Of a stretch of DNA of 21,717 bases, positions 1-7,691 are shown one piece after another; within the stretch, counting starts at the first letter, position 1; the number at the start of each line of letters is the position of its first letter. The DNA is from Fontibacterium sp038145245 (GTDB taxonomy: Bacteria; Pseudomonadota; Alphaproteobacteria; Pelagibacterales; Pelagibacteraceae): assembly GCA_038145245.1 (NCBI GenBank), contig JAYQPI010000010.1, positions 1 to 21,717 on the forward strand, read 5' to 3'. The notes under the pieces were generated by a model that saw only the letters and a program-made list of their open reading frames with translations, searched no databases and was not told the DNA's origin. The translations under genes and the position numbers were made by a program.

Positions 1-3
1 TAT

Positions 4-80
4 GGCGGGGTAGCTCAGTTGGTTAGAGCGCAGGACTCATAAGCCTGAGGTCGGTGGTTCGATCCCACTTCCCGCTACCA
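4..80 (+). tRNA. tRNA-Met (anticodon CAT), elongator type
   Basis: A full cloverleaf can be folded. The acceptor stem is 4-10 with 70-76, the D stem 13-16 with 26-29, the anticodon stem 31-35 with 43-47, and the T stem 53-57 with 65-69 around a TTCGATC loop. The discriminator is A and CCA is encoded at 78-80. The anticodon CAT is at 38-40 in the loop CTCATAA. The anticodon stem lacks the three stacked G-C pairs of initiator tRNAs and base 1 pairs, so I call it elongator Met rather than fMet. tRNA-Ile(CAU), whose C is modified to lysidine, cannot be fully excluded by eye. One oddity is an A35-G43 opposition at the loop end of the anticodon stem. The promoter lies outside the window. Confidence 0.93.
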
Positions 81-95
81 AATATTTTATAATTT

Positions 96-893
96 ATGTT
101 TAACGTTTCGTGTATCCAACTTACATCGGATAACAATGTTTTTGCTAACTTAGAAAAAACAACAGATTTAATAATTAACTCTATTAAGAAAAAAGCTGAT
201 TTAATTATAACTCCTGAAAATACCTCTTTATTTACATTAGATCATAATGAGCTTCTAGAAAAAGCAGAAGATATGAATAATAATTTTTTTTTAGAATCAA
301 TAAGTAAGATTTCCAAAAGTTATAAAAAGTGGATTTTGATTGGATCATTACCAATTAAATTATCTAAAAAATTATTAGCAAATAGATCCGTTCTTTTTAA
401 TCCAAATGGAAAGATTACAAACTATTATGATAAAATTCATATGTTTGATGTTAAACTTTCAAAAAAAGAAAAATACGAAGAGTCTAAAAAATTTCTAGCT
501 GGAAAAAGAAAAGTTTTAGCAAGATTGCCATGGGGATTAATGGGTTTTAGTATTTGTTATGATGTACGTTTCCCAAATTTATATAGAGAACTTGCAAAAA
601 AAGGAGCAATTTTTATGACCGTTCCTTCAGCCTTTACAAAAACAACAGGTGAAAAACATTGGCACACATTATTAAAAGCAAGGGCAATTGAAAATTTTTC
701 TTATATATTTGCAGCCGCACAAACAGGAAGGCACTACAACGATAGATTAACATTTGGTCATTCTTTAATAATTTCTCCAGATGGAGAAATATTGAAAGAA
801 AAAGAAAAGGGGGAAGGTTTTATTATTGCTAGAATTGATGAAAATCTTCCAAATAAGTTAAGAGCTAAAATTCCAAGTCTTAAATCTAATTAA
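96..893 (+). CDS. Carbon-nitrogen hydrolase (nitrilase superfamily, Nit1/Nit2-like amidase)
   Basis: This 265-residue cytoplasmic protein has the nitrilase-superfamily Glu-Lys-Cys triad: E41 in TPENTSLF, K113 in YYDKIHMFD and C154 in FSICYDVRFP. The Cys motif with its following DVRFP is typical of the Nit branch, which hydrolyses omega-amides or deaminated glutathione (metabolite repair). The length matches the family. The N-terminus, with a beta strand ending in CIQLTS, is where the fold should begin, so the ATG at 96 is well supported although no Shine-Dalgarno is visible. It starts 15 nt after the tRNA CCA end, so tRNA and mRNA may share a transcript. Its stop overlaps the stop of the opposing DUF6165 gene by 4 bp. 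The exact amide substrate is unknown. Confidence 0.88.
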   Translation: MFNVSCIQLTSDNNVFANLEKTTDLIINSIKKKADLIITPENTSLFTLDHNELLEKAEDMNNNFFLESISKISKSYKKWILIGSLPIKLSKKLLANRSVLFNPNGKITNYYDKIHMFDVKLSKKEKYEESKKFLAGKRKVLARLPWGLMGFSICYDVRFPNLYRELAKKGAIFMTVPSAFTKTTGEKHWHTLLKARAIENFSYIFAAAQTGRHYNDRLTFGHSLIISPDGEILKEKEKGEGFIIARIDENLPNKLRAKIPSLKSN

Positions 894-1288
894 TATTTTT
901 TATAGCTTTTTACTTCAGAGATATTTGATTTTGTTAGGCTGTTAATTTTATTTTTAACTCGTGATCTCTCATCATTAGTAAAATATACTGCTCTTGCAAG
1001 TTTTATAAATTTATTTTCAAAATTTCTTTTTCTTTCACAATCTCTAATATCGTCTTCAATTTTCCACAGTTTTAGATTAATTGACTTAAGTTTTTTATAT
1101 AATTTTGTAAGTGATTTAGATTTTTCAATATTTTCATCAACAGTTTCATGTAAAGAGCTTAGTTCTTTTAACACAATATTTCTTTTAGTTTTGTCTTTGA
1201 TTTTATTTTTTTTTATCTCAAGAATTGAGATTTTATCAAATAATTCTCCAGCGGATATCTCAGAATAAATTTTTTTTGTAATTTTCAT
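890..1288 (-). CDS. DUF6165 family protein
   Basis: This 132-residue, lysine-rich and probably mostly helical protein has no signal peptide or membrane segment. The N-terminal motif ISAGELFDKISILEIK, the middle LWKIEDDIRDCE and the later FIKLARAVYFTNDERS are what I recognise as DUF6165, a small family of unknown function often found near glycosyltransferase and envelope-polysaccharide genes. A GT9 glycosyltransferase starts 29 nt away on the other strand, which fits that association. The stop codon overlaps the nitrilase-like stop in the shared TTAA at 890-893. The start is chosen because family members begin a few residues before the aromatic-SAGEL motif. The biochemical role is unknown; the family call is from memory of the motif pattern. 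Confidence 0.72.
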   Translation of the reverse strand: MKITKKIYSEISAGELFDKISILEIKKNKIKDKTKRNIVLKELSSLHETVDENIEKSKSLTKLYKKLKSINLKLWKIEDDIRDCERKRNFENKFIKLARAVYFTNDERSRVKNKINSLTKSNISEVKSYKKY

Positions 1289-1317
1289 AATTAATCAATA
1301 ATGTTCTTTTATAATAT

Positions 1318-2229
1318 ATGTCAAATATTTTAATAATAAAACTTGGATCTCTTGGTGATGTTGTTCAAATTTCTGGAGCTTTAAGAGATATAAGAGATCA
1401 TCATAAGAATGAAAAAATTATAATTCTAACTACTTCTAAATATTTAAATTTGTTTAAAAATTGTCCTTATGTTGATGACTGTTTAGAAGATGAGAGATTA
1501 CCTAGATATAATATATTTTATCTTTTAAGATTAAAAAAAATCATAAATTCTTTAAGTTTTAATAAGGTTTACGATTTACAAAATTCAAACAGAACAAATT
1601 TTTACAGAAAATTTCTTTTTAATATAAAAGACTGGTCATCTTCGAAAGATATTCCGTTAAATAAATATAATAATTCAGTATTACAAAGATTTGATGAACA
1701 GTTAAGAAAATCCAATATCCAAACTCATTACACTTTAAAACCTGATTTTAGCTGGGCAGCAGAACATGCAAATAATTATAATCTTGATAGTGATAAAAAA
1801 TATATTTTATTTTTTCCTTTTTGTTCTAAAGATTTAATTCATAAACGATGGCCCTATTTTTCTGAATTAATAAATTTAATAAAACAAAACCATCCTCAAT
1901 ACGAATTAGTAGTTGCTCCTGGACCAGGTGAAATAGAAGAAGCTAAAAGTTTAAATATTAAAGTTGCCTTAAATAATAACTTACCATTAAATTTTTTTGA
2001 ACTTGCATCTTTAATAAAAAAATCACATTTAGTTATTGCAAATGATACAGGCCCAGCTCATATGGCGGCTCATTTAGGCGCTAAAGGTTTTACATTATTT
2101 GGTCCTCATACCACCCCTGAAAAGGTTTCAATTGAGCGAGAAAAATTTATTGCTTTACAAACTACCGATTTAAGATCGCTTTTTGCTGACAGAGTTTATG
2201 CTTTAATTAAAAGTTCTATTATAGGTTAA
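1318..2229 (+). CDS. Glycosyltransferase family 9 (heptosyltransferase-like)
   Basis: This 303-residue protein resembles ADP-heptose:LPS heptosyltransferases, which add sugars to the lipopolysaccharide core at the inner face of the inner membrane. The N-terminal GT-B domain opens with ILIIKLGSLGDVVQ (residues 4-17), the classic GT9 start that carries the Gly/Asp acceptor-side loop. The C-terminal nucleotide-sugar half carries ANDTGPAHMAAHLG with D243, T244, G245, P246 and H248, followed by TLFGPHTTPE. The length is slightly short for the 320-350 usual in WaaC/WaaF. Donor and acceptor sugars cannot be read from sequence. The last 11 bp overlap the end of the opposing GT4 gene. Together with DUF6165 and GT4 it suggests a small envelope-glycan locus. 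Confidence 0.87.
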   Translation: MSNILIIKLGSLGDVVQISGALRDIRDHHKNEKIIILTTSKYLNLFKNCPYVDDCLEDERLPRYNIFYLLRLKKIINSLSFNKVYDLQNSNRTNFYRKFLFNIKDWSSSKDIPLNKYNNSVLQRFDEQLRKSNIQTHYTLKPDFSWAAEHANNYNLDSDKKYILFFPFCSKDLIHKRWPYFSELINLIKQNHPQYELVVAPGPGEIEEAKSLNIKVALNNNLPLNFFELASLIKKSHLVIANDTGPAHMAAHLGAKGFTLFGPHTTPEKVSIEREKFIALQTTDLRSLFADRVYALIKSSIIG

Positions 2230-3316
2230 GAAGATTTGCGTATTTTTTAATTATTTGTTTCCAATAGAATTGTTTAGAAAATTCTTTTGCATTTTTTCCA
2301 AATTCTAAATATTTTTTATTTTCAATAATATTTTTTAATGCATCGTAAATTTCAGAGTGGTCATACCCATTACATAATAAACCTGTTTCATTATGTTTAA
2401 CTGCATCAGGAGCTCCACCATCTTTACCGGCAATCGATGGTATCCCATAACTTGCTGCTTCAATATAACTAATCCCAAATCCCTCAACTGAAGTCCCCTC
2501 AATTCTTGTTGGCATTAAAAAAATATTTGAGTTTTTTAGCAGAGCGTTCTTTAGTTCAAGGCTAATATTTTTAAGAAAAACTACATTATTTTCTAAATTA
2601 AGAGCTTTAGTAGTTTTTTTTAAATTTTCTTCTTCATCTCCGCTTCCAACAATCACATATTTAAAATTTGGATAAATTGCTTGAATATTCTTTAAAGCTA
2701 ATAAAGAAAAATCTATCCCTTTTCTTTTATCAAATCTTGAAACAGTGATGATTTTGATATCAGAATTTTTAAATATATTTTTAGCCTGAAGATCTATTTC
2801 AGAGAGTATAGATTGAGGTTCGTTGATACCAGGATTTATCACATGAATTTTTTCATGATTACAACCTTTTTCAATTGCTAAGTTTTTTGTAAATAAAGAA
2901 TTTGCAACAATAAATTTAGCTTTGGTCAATGAGATAACAGATCTTTTGTTTGTAAAACTTCCTAGTGAATGATTAATTTCTTTTCCATGGATTAGACATA
3001 AGATTGGAATTTTATTTGAAATATTTTCAGTGATTAACTCAATGCTTTTCCAGTGGTCAGCAACTATAGCTTTAACTGAATTATTTTTTATAAATTCTTT
3101 GAGAAGATTAAATTTTCTATATTTTTTTAATATTTTAAGTCCTCCCATTCTATTAGTTTCAAAGTTATTTTTTTTGTCATAAGTTTGATCTTCTGAAAAT
3201 GAGTCTGCTAAAACTTTAATTGGGTGAAGATCGTTTAGATGAACTGCAAGACCGCCCATTAGATTTTGCATTCCACCAAGTTCAGGTGGATAGCTTCTGG
3301 TAGTTATAATAATCAT
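2219..3316 (-). CDS. Glycosyltransferase family 4 (GT-B, group 1)
   Basis: This 365-residue retaining glycosyltransferase opens with IIITTRSYPPELGGMQN, the usual GT4 start with a glycine-rich loop after the first strand. The C-terminal GT1 domain begins near residue 185 with IKIITVSRFDKRKGID and carries the EX7E motif as E278 to E286 in EGFGISYIEA, then the nucleotide-contacting GKDGGAPDAV. It probably transfers a nucleotide-activated sugar onto a lipid or polysaccharide acceptor at the cytoplasmic membrane face. No membrane segment is evident. The gene is 4 nt downstream of the peroxiredoxin-like gene on the same strand and is probably co-transcribed. Its tail overlaps the GT9 tail by 11 bp. 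The sugar specificity is unknown. Confidence 0.87.
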   Translation of the reverse strand: MIIITTRSYPPELGGMQNLMGGLAVHLNDLHPIKVLADSFSEDQTYDKKNNFETNRMGGLKILKKYRKFNLLKEFIKNNSVKAIVADHWKSIELITENISNKIPILCLIHGKEINHSLGSFTNKRSVISLTKAKFIVANSLFTKNLAIEKGCNHEKIHVINPGINEPQSILSEIDLQAKNIFKNSDIKIITVSRFDKRKGIDFSLLALKNIQAIYPNFKYVIVGSGDEEENLKKTTKALNLENNVVFLKNISLELKNALLKNSNIFLMPTRIEGTSVEGFGISYIEAASYGIPSIAGKDGGAPDAVKHNETGLLCNGYDHSEIYDALKNIIENKKYLEFGKNAKEFSKQFYWKQIIKKYANLLNL

Positions 3317-3320
3317 TTAA

Positions 3321-3875
3321 TTATTTTTTCCACTTAATATTACATCCCATACTTGGATACTGTTGTTTTGGACCATTTGAAGTTTTGGCTATTAATTCCA
3401 TTGCATTTAAAAGATCATTTTTTCTTTCTAATGTTGGTTTAAGATTTTTCATTTCTGTAATTCTGCCGCGATATTGCAATTCACTATTTTTATTATATCC
3501 AAAAAAATCAGGAGTACATACTGCTCCATAATTACGAGCAACTTCTTGAGTTTCATCGTATAAGTATGAAAATTTAAAATTATTTAATTTTGAAAATTTT
3601 TTCATATTTTCAAAACTATCCTCAGGATAATTGTTTGCATCATTTGACATTATCGCAACTGAATTAATTCCAAACTTTGATATTTTGTTAGTTACATCTA
3701 CTAATTCTTTAATTATAGCTTTTACGTAAGGACAGTGGTTGCAAATAAACATGATTAAAGTTCCGTTTTGACCTTTAATGTCTTTAAGAGAAATCAACGT
3801 TTCATTCGTTGATATTAATTTAAAATCTTTAATTTTTTCTCCAAAATTACACACTGGCGTTTCAGTGAGAGACAT
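3321..3875 (-). CDS. Peroxiredoxin-like thioredoxin-fold protein (PRX_like1 type)
   Basis: This 184-residue protein of the AhpC/TSA-thioredoxin superfamily carries the redox motif FICNHCPYVKAI, with C45 and C48 in a CXXC arrangement followed by the usual proline. The context TLIMFICNHCPYV is characteristic of the PRX_like1 subfamily. A second landmark is the GAVCTPDFFGYN strand with its cis-Pro region, then LQYRGRITE. There is no signal peptide, so it is cytoplasmic. It is likely a thiol-dependent reductase or peroxidase, but the physiological partner is not established. The gene begins 41 nt from the divergent gamma-carbonic anhydrase gene and ends 4 nt before the GT4 start, so it probably leads a two-gene transcript. 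Confidence 0.85.
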   Translation of the reverse strand: MSLTETPVCNFGEKIKDFKLISTNETLISLKDIKGQNGTLIMFICNHCPYVKAIIKELVDVTNKISKFGINSVAIMSNDANNYPEDSFENMKKFSKLNNFKFSYLYDETQEVARNYGAVCTPDFFGYNKNSELQYRGRITEMKNLKPTLERKNDLLNAMELIAKTSNGPKQQYPSMGCNIKWKK

Positions 3876-3916
3876 AATTTTATTTTACTATTTGGAATAT
3901 TTGTTATGAATATAAC

Positions 3917-4435
3917 ATGATTTTTGAACTAGGTAATAAAAGAATAACTGGCGATAAAAATTATTGGATCGCCCCATCAGCAAATGTAATTGGCGATGTT
4001 ACTTTAAAAAATGATTCTAGTGTTTGGTTCAATGCAGTTATTAGAGGAGATATTGAAAATATTACTGTGGGTGAGGGCAGTAATGTTCAGGACAATAGCG
4101 TCTTGCATACTGATAAGGGGTATCCATTAAAAATAGGTAAAATGGTAACCGTTGGTCATCTAGTTATGTTACACGGATGTACGATTATGGATAACAGTTT
4201 AATTGGTATTGGTTCAACAATTTTGAATAATAGTGTTATTGGAAATAACTGCATTATTGGTGCCAATAGTTTAATTACTGAAGGAAAAATAATTCCTGAT
4301 AATTCTTTAGTTATGGGCAGTCCTGGCAAAGTAATTAGACAAGTTACTGAGCAAGAAAAGAAGGCAATTACTGAAAACGCTCAGCATTACATTGATAATT
4401 GGAAGAGATACGTAAAAGATCTTAAAAAAATTTAA
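3917..4435 (+). CDS. Gamma-class carbonic anhydrase family protein (left-handed beta-helix)
   Basis: This 172-residue protein is made of hexapeptide repeats forming a left-handed beta helix, for example VIGDVTL, VIRGDI, ITVGEG, SLIGIG and CIIGAN. The three expected metal-ligand histidines are visible: H64 in VLHTD, and H81 and H86 in TVGHLVMLHG. Q58/D59 in NVQDNSVLH are the usual family neighbours. The length matches YrdA/PaaY-type proteins. Members bind Zn or Fe; some hydrate CO2, whereas others have no demonstrated activity, so the enzymatic role here is a family-based guess. It is transcribed away from the peroxiredoxin-like gene. Its stop codon overlaps the stop of the opposing PNPOx-like gene by 4 bp. 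Confidence 0.88.
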   Translation: MIFELGNKRITGDKNYWIAPSANVIGDVTLKNDSSVWFNAVIRGDIENITVGEGSNVQDNSVLHTDKGYPLKIGKMVTVGHLVMLHGCTIMDNSLIGIGSTILNNSVIGNNCIIGANSLITEGKIIPDNSLVMGSPGKVIRQVTEQEKKAITENAQHYIDNWKRYVKDLKKI

Positions 4436-5040
4436 GGTACCAACCAAGTACTTTTGTTTTCATCCAAAATAAATTTAGCCCGTCTATGTCCTTGGGATGC
4501 TAAATAAAGCCATTCAAAACTTTTAATTTTACTCTCAACAACACAAAAATTTTTATAGCCAGATTCACTTTGTTCAAGAGTTGGAAGATTGCCACCCATA
4601 TCCTTTGACAAGTCAGAAGCAGATTCATTAATTAGATCACCAGGAGCTTGAGGAGATAGATAGCATTTTCTGCTCATCATTTGTGTTTTAGTCCAAGCTT
4701 GTTTTGTAATTTCATTATTCTTATGAATTGTTGCAATTCCTTCAGCACGAACCTGTATTTTTCTTTTTTTACTGTAGAATACGAAATAGATTTTTTTATT
4801 TTTTTTTAAATAATCAATTTTTGGAGATCTATAATCAGTATGAAATCTTAAAATATTATTATCTTTAAAGGCACCACGTAGTACAACTATTCTTCCATCC
4901 GCACCTTCTTCAGAATTAATAATAACTACCGGTAATCTGAAATCTTCTTCTCTTTCTGAGACTCCTTTTTGTAAAAGAATCCAAATCTCATCTAATATTA
5001 AATTAATATTATTATAATAATCTGGAATATTATTAATCAC
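4432..5040 (-). CDS. PNPOx-like FMN-binding split-barrel protein
   Basis: This 202-residue protein has the pyridoxamine-phosphate-oxidase split-barrel pattern. A strand reading GRIVVLRGAF is followed by LRFHTDYRSPKIDYL (FMN phosphate-binding region), then IYFVFYSKKRKIQVRAEG and the C-terminal W-L, RR-A-F segment (EWLYLASQGHRRAKF). The last element mimics the substrate-binding tail of PdxH, but the RPXXRXS-like PdxH signature is not obvious. I therefore call it family level, not pyridoxine oxidase. It probably binds FMN and reduces or oxidises a small cofactor-like substrate. It is 10 nt downstream of the reductase gene on the same strand, suggesting one transcript. Confidence 0.8.
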   Translation of the reverse strand: MINNIPDYYNNINLILDEIWILLQKGVSEREEDFRLPVVIINSEEGADGRIVVLRGAFKDNNILRFHTDYRSPKIDYLKKNKKIYFVFYSKKRKIQVRAEGIATIHKNNEITKQAWTKTQMMSRKCYLSPQAPGDLINESASDLSKDMGGNLPTLEQSESGYKNFCVVESKIKSFEWLYLASQGHRRAKFILDENKSTWLVP

Positions 5041-5050
5041 TCTTAAAAAA

Positions 5051-5920
5051 TTATTTTTTTTTAAGTCGAGTAATTAAACTTGAAGTGTCAAATCGATTAC
5101 CACCATTTTTTTGTACGTCGGAGTAATAACCGTCTATGATTTTAGTTATCGGTAGATCAGAACCATTATTTTTTGCTTCTTCCATAGCAATTCCTAAATC
5201 TTTTCTCATCCAATCAACTGCAAAACCAAAATCAAATTTATTTTGAATCATAGTTTTGTATCGATTTTCCATTTGCCAAGATTGCGCGGCGCCTTTTGAT
5301 ATAACTTCAATAACATCTTCCATGTTTAGTCCTGCATTTTGACCAAATCGAATTCCTTCAGATAAACCCTGAACTAATCCAACGATACAAATTTGATTAA
5401 CCATTTTGGCAAGTTGACCACTTCCTGCAGGCCCTAGTACTTTCATCTTTTTGCTATAGCATTTAATGACATCCTGAGCTTTTTCAAAATCTTTATCTTC
5501 ACCCCCAATCATTACGGTAAGTTGACCATTTTCAGCGCCAGCTTGACCACCAGAAACTGGAGCATCTAAAAAACCAAATCCTTTTTCTTTTGCAGCCTTA
5601 AATAATTCTCGAGCAATTTTTGCTGATGCAGTAGTGTTGTCAATAAATACTGCTCCTTTTTTAACAGAATGGAACGCACCCTCAGTTCCTAATGTTACCT
5701 CTTTTAAATCATTATCATTACCAACACAGCAAAATACAAAATCAGAATCTTTGCTTGCTTCTTTTGGAGTTTTAGCAAATTTTCCACCAAATTCTTTAAC
5801 CCACTTTTCAGCTTTTGCAGTTGTTCTGTTATAAACTGTAACGTCATGACCTGCTTTTGCAATGTGACGCGCCATGGGATAACCCATTACACCAAGACCT
5901 AAAAAAGTAACTTTAGCCAT
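5051..5920 (-). CDS. 3-hydroxyisobutyrate dehydrogenase-family NAD(P)-dependent reductase
   Basis: This 289-residue beta-hydroxyacid dehydrogenase has an N-terminal Rossmann fold with GLGVMG (residues 8-13). The substrate signature is DAPVSGGQAGAENG (119-132). The catalytic lysine is K172 in LAKMVNQ, with N175 one turn later, and an all-helical C-terminal domain follows. N31-R32 after the second strand favour NADP(H) over NAD(H). Substrates in the family include 3-hydroxyisobutyrate, tartronate semialdehyde and succinic semialdehyde, and the sequence does not decide between them. The C-terminal DWMRKDLGIA and FDTSSLI segments match a branch common in alphaproteobacteria. A clear AGGAG lies at 5926-5930, five bases before the ATG, and fixes the start. 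Confidence 0.87.
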   Translation of the reverse strand: MAKVTFLGLGVMGYPMARHIAKAGHDVTVYNRTTAKAEKWVKEFGGKFAKTPKEASKDSDFVFCCVGNDNDLKEVTLGTEGAFHSVKKGAVFIDNTTASAKIARELFKAAKEKGFGFLDAPVSGGQAGAENGQLTVMIGGEDKDFEKAQDVIKCYSKKMKVLGPAGSGQLAKMVNQICIVGLVQGLSEGIRFGQNAGLNMEDVIEVISKGAAQSWQMENRYKTMIQNKFDFGFAVDWMRKDLGIAMEEAKNNGSDLPITKIIDGYYSDVQKNGGNRFDTSSLITRLKKK

Positions 5921-5925
5921 TTATA

Positions 5926-5930
5926 CTCCT
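5926..5930 (-). promoter_or_regulatory. Ribosome binding site AGGAG of the reductase gene
   Basis: On the minus strand AGGAG lies five bases before the ATG at 5920. It is one of the few canonical Shine-Dalgarno sequences in the window; most genes here have weak or no recognisable sites. It supports the start chosen for the 289-residue reductase. Confidence 0.7.
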
Positions 5931-5953
5931 ACTAATAAGTTGTTAAATTAATC

Positions 5954-5962
5954 TGTTATAAA
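5954..5962 (+). promoter_or_regulatory. Possible extended -10 promoter upstream of rpoZ
   Basis: The 109-bp gap between the reductase and rpoZ starts contains TG, one base, then TATAAA, an extended -10 pattern. It lacks a convincing -35 box 17 bp upstream. Transcription from here would give a leader of roughly 60 nt before rpoZ. The gap is very AT-rich, so a chance match is quite possible. Confidence 0.28.
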
Positions 5963-6029
5963 TTTATTCTAAATCTATATAAAAACTTGATTTATTTAAG
6001 CATTAAGATTAAAAGGGTCAATTCAAATT

Positions 6030-6494
6030 ATGGCAAGAGTAACTGTTGAGGACTGTTTACAGCAAGTTGATAACCAATACGATTTAGTCATTCTGGCTAA
6101 AGAAAGAACTTTACAATTAGGAGTGGGGGATGCCCCGCTTGTGCCAGTGGACAACGATAAACGAACAGTTTTGTCTTTAAGAGAAATTGCAGAAAAAAAG
6201 GTATCAATAAAAGATTTAGAGGAATCAACAATTGATCGTATGAGGGATCATCCAGATGACGCTGTTGAGCAAGAAGATTTTGATAGTCCAGATGGCGATT
6301 CTTTTGAAGATTTATATCAAGGAGAAGTTTCAAAATCAGGACAAGCAATACTTCCTTCTAAAAGATCTAGAAAAATTCCAGAACCTAAAGCTGGAGCAGA
6401 AAATGAAGCTATTGAGGCAGACGATGATGATCTTGATGATGATATAGCCTTAGACACAGCTTCTGAAAAAGAATCTACAGAAGATAAAGCTTAA
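6030..6494 (+). CDS. rpoZ: RNA polymerase omega subunit
   Basis: This 154-residue omega subunit assists folding and assembly of the beta-prime subunit in RNA polymerase and can mediate ppGpp binding. The start MARVTVEDCL, followed by YDLVILA and NDKRTVLSLREIAEKKV, is diagnostic. The core ends near residue 72. The remaining roughly 80 residues form a low-complexity, strongly acidic tail (an ADDDDLDDDIA stretch near residues 131-141), probably disordered. This is longer than in E. coli (91 residues) but in line with tailed alphaproteobacterial omegas. The usual arginine-rich helix (ARRARQ in E. coli) reads AKERTLQ here. A weak AAAAGGG lies at 6011-6017. Its stop abuts the stop of the opposing CoA-transferase with no spacer. 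Confidence 0.93.
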   Translation: MARVTVEDCLQQVDNQYDLVILAKERTLQLGVGDAPLVPVDNDKRTVLSLREIAEKKVSIKDLEESTIDRMRDHPDDAVEQEDFDSPDGDSFEDLYQGEVSKSGQAILPSKRSRKIPEPKAGAENEAIEADDDDLDDDIALDTASEKESTEDKA

Positions 6495-7655
6495 TTAAAT
6501 TTTAATTTTAAAATCTTTTAAAATCTTTTTCCTGTGCTGGTTTAGCTCAGGAATTTCACCACGTGTTTTAGGGTCTTTATAATTAGACATTTTAATAGGA
6601 TTTCCAGCCATTTTAAATTTTCCAATTTTTTTATGATTAGAGCTTACAATCATATTTCTAAATAAAATCTGCGGATTTTCTACCGCTTGCTTAATATTAT
6701 AAATTGGACCACATGGAATATTCATTTTAGTAAATAGTTTAATCCAGTTTTCAGTTTCATCATTTATTAAATATTTTTCTAAGATTGATTTTAAATCTTC
6801 AGCGTTTGTGTTTCTAAGTTTATTACTTAAGAATCTATCGTCTTTAACATATTCTTTGCAACCTAAGGCATTACAAAGATTTTCAAATAATTTATCATTA
6901 CCAGCTGCAATAATAATAAAACTGTCTTTTGTTTTATAAGCTTCAAAAGGTGTTATTGAGGGATGACGTGAACCCATAGGTTTTGGAATCTCACCATTAC
7001 TAAAATATCTTGCGATTGCATTTTCTAAGATTGCAATTTGACAATCAAGCATCGACACATCAATTTTTGTACCTTTGCCTGTCTTTTCTCTATCAAATAA
7101 AGCTGCATTAATCCCAATTGTCGTAAAAAGACCTGCAGTAATATCACCAATTGATGTTCCAACCCTTGTTGGTTTTCCATCAGGCTGTCCTGTTACACTC
7201 ATAAGGCCACCCATCCCCTGAACAACCATGTCGTAAGCTGGCAAACTTTTTAAAGGTCCTGTTTGTCCAAATCCTGAAGCGGATGCGTAAATTAATTTTG
7301 GATATTTTTTCTTTAAAATATTCCAAGAGTATCCCCATTTATCTAATGTTCCAGGTCTGAAATTTTCAACTAATACATCAGCTTTGGATAATATTTTTTC
7401 AAATATCTTTTTATCGTCTTTGTTTTTTAGATTGAGAGCAATACTTTCTTTGCCTCTGTTTAAGGACATAAAATAAGCTGAATAATCTTTAATAAATGGA
7501 CCAAAACTTCTACTGTCGTCTCCTGTTTCGGGAGATTCAACTTTTATTACTCTAGCACCAAGGTCCGATAGAACCATAGTGCAATAAGGACCAACCAAAA
7601 CCCTTGTTAAATCAAGGACTATAATACCCTTTAATGGTCCTGAATTATTTTTCAT
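6495..7655 (-). CDS. Class III (CaiB/BaiF) acyl-CoA transferase
   Basis: This 386-residue family III CoA-transferase moves CoA from an acyl-CoA donor to a free carboxylate through an aspartyl-CoA intermediate. The N-terminal VLDLTRVLVGPYCT, the ARVIKVESP motif and the VENFRPGTLDKWG loop are hallmarks. The catalytic aspartate is D171 in TSIGDITAGLF, matching Asp169 of formyl-CoA transferase. The LDLTRVL-GP / GDDSRSFGPF pattern reminds me of dicarboxylate-type transferases such as human SUGCT (succinyl-CoA:glutarate); this is recall, not a search. It is divergent from the TRAP operon ending in malonyl-CoA decarboxylase, sharing a 73-bp gap. A dicarboxylate acceptor such as malonate is therefore plausible but inferred. 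Confidence 0.9.
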   Translation of the reverse strand: MKNNSGPLKGIIVLDLTRVLVGPYCTMVLSDLGARVIKVESPETGDDSRSFGPFIKDYSAYFMSLNRGKESIALNLKNKDDKKIFEKILSKADVLVENFRPGTLDKWGYSWNILKKKYPKLIYASASGFGQTGPLKSLPAYDMVVQGMGGLMSVTGQPDGKPTRVGTSIGDITAGLFTTIGINAALFDREKTGKGTKIDVSMLDCQIAILENAIARYFSNGEIPKPMGSRHPSITPFEAYKTKDSFIIIAAGNDKLFENLCNALGCKEYVKDDRFLSNKLRNTNAEDLKSILEKYLINDETENWIKLFTKMNIPCGPIYNIKQAVENPQILFRNMIVSSNHKKIGKFKMAGNPIKMSNYKDPKTRGEIPELNQHRKKILKDFKIKI

Positions 7656-7662
7656 CTACAGA

Positions 7663-7691
7663 ATATTACATTGACAAAGAACAACATTCAA
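7663..7691 (-). promoter_or_regulatory. Possible promoter of the class III CoA-transferase
   Basis: On the minus strand, TTGAAT (7686-7691) and TAATAT (7663-7668) lie 17 bp apart, each matching the sigma-70 consensus at four of six positions. The -10 lies only seven bases before the ATG at 7655, so a transcript from here would be nearly leaderless. It overlaps the rightward promoter candidate. Confidence 0.3.

Noticed and set aside
4..80. Initiator tRNA-fMet
   Set aside because: The first base pairs in the acceptor stem and the anticodon stem lacks the three consecutive G-C pairs of initiators.
88..93. TATAAT directly before the ATG of the amidase gene, with a similar one at 1310-1315 before the GT9 gene
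   Set aside because: Both lie two bases before the ATG, so transcription would begin inside the coding region. In DNA this AT-rich such words are expected by chance.
5042..5065. Nine-base palindrome CTTAAAAAA / TTTTTTAAG at the end of the reductase gene
   Set aside because: It is almost pure A/T, encodes the terminal lysines, and is explained by base composition. It would form a weak stem with no clear T-run.
6507..6526. Tandem TTTTAAAATC repeated twice
   Set aside because: It lies in the C-terminal lysine/phenylalanine/isoleucine codons of the CoA-transferase and is low-complexity coding sequence, not a regulatory repeat.
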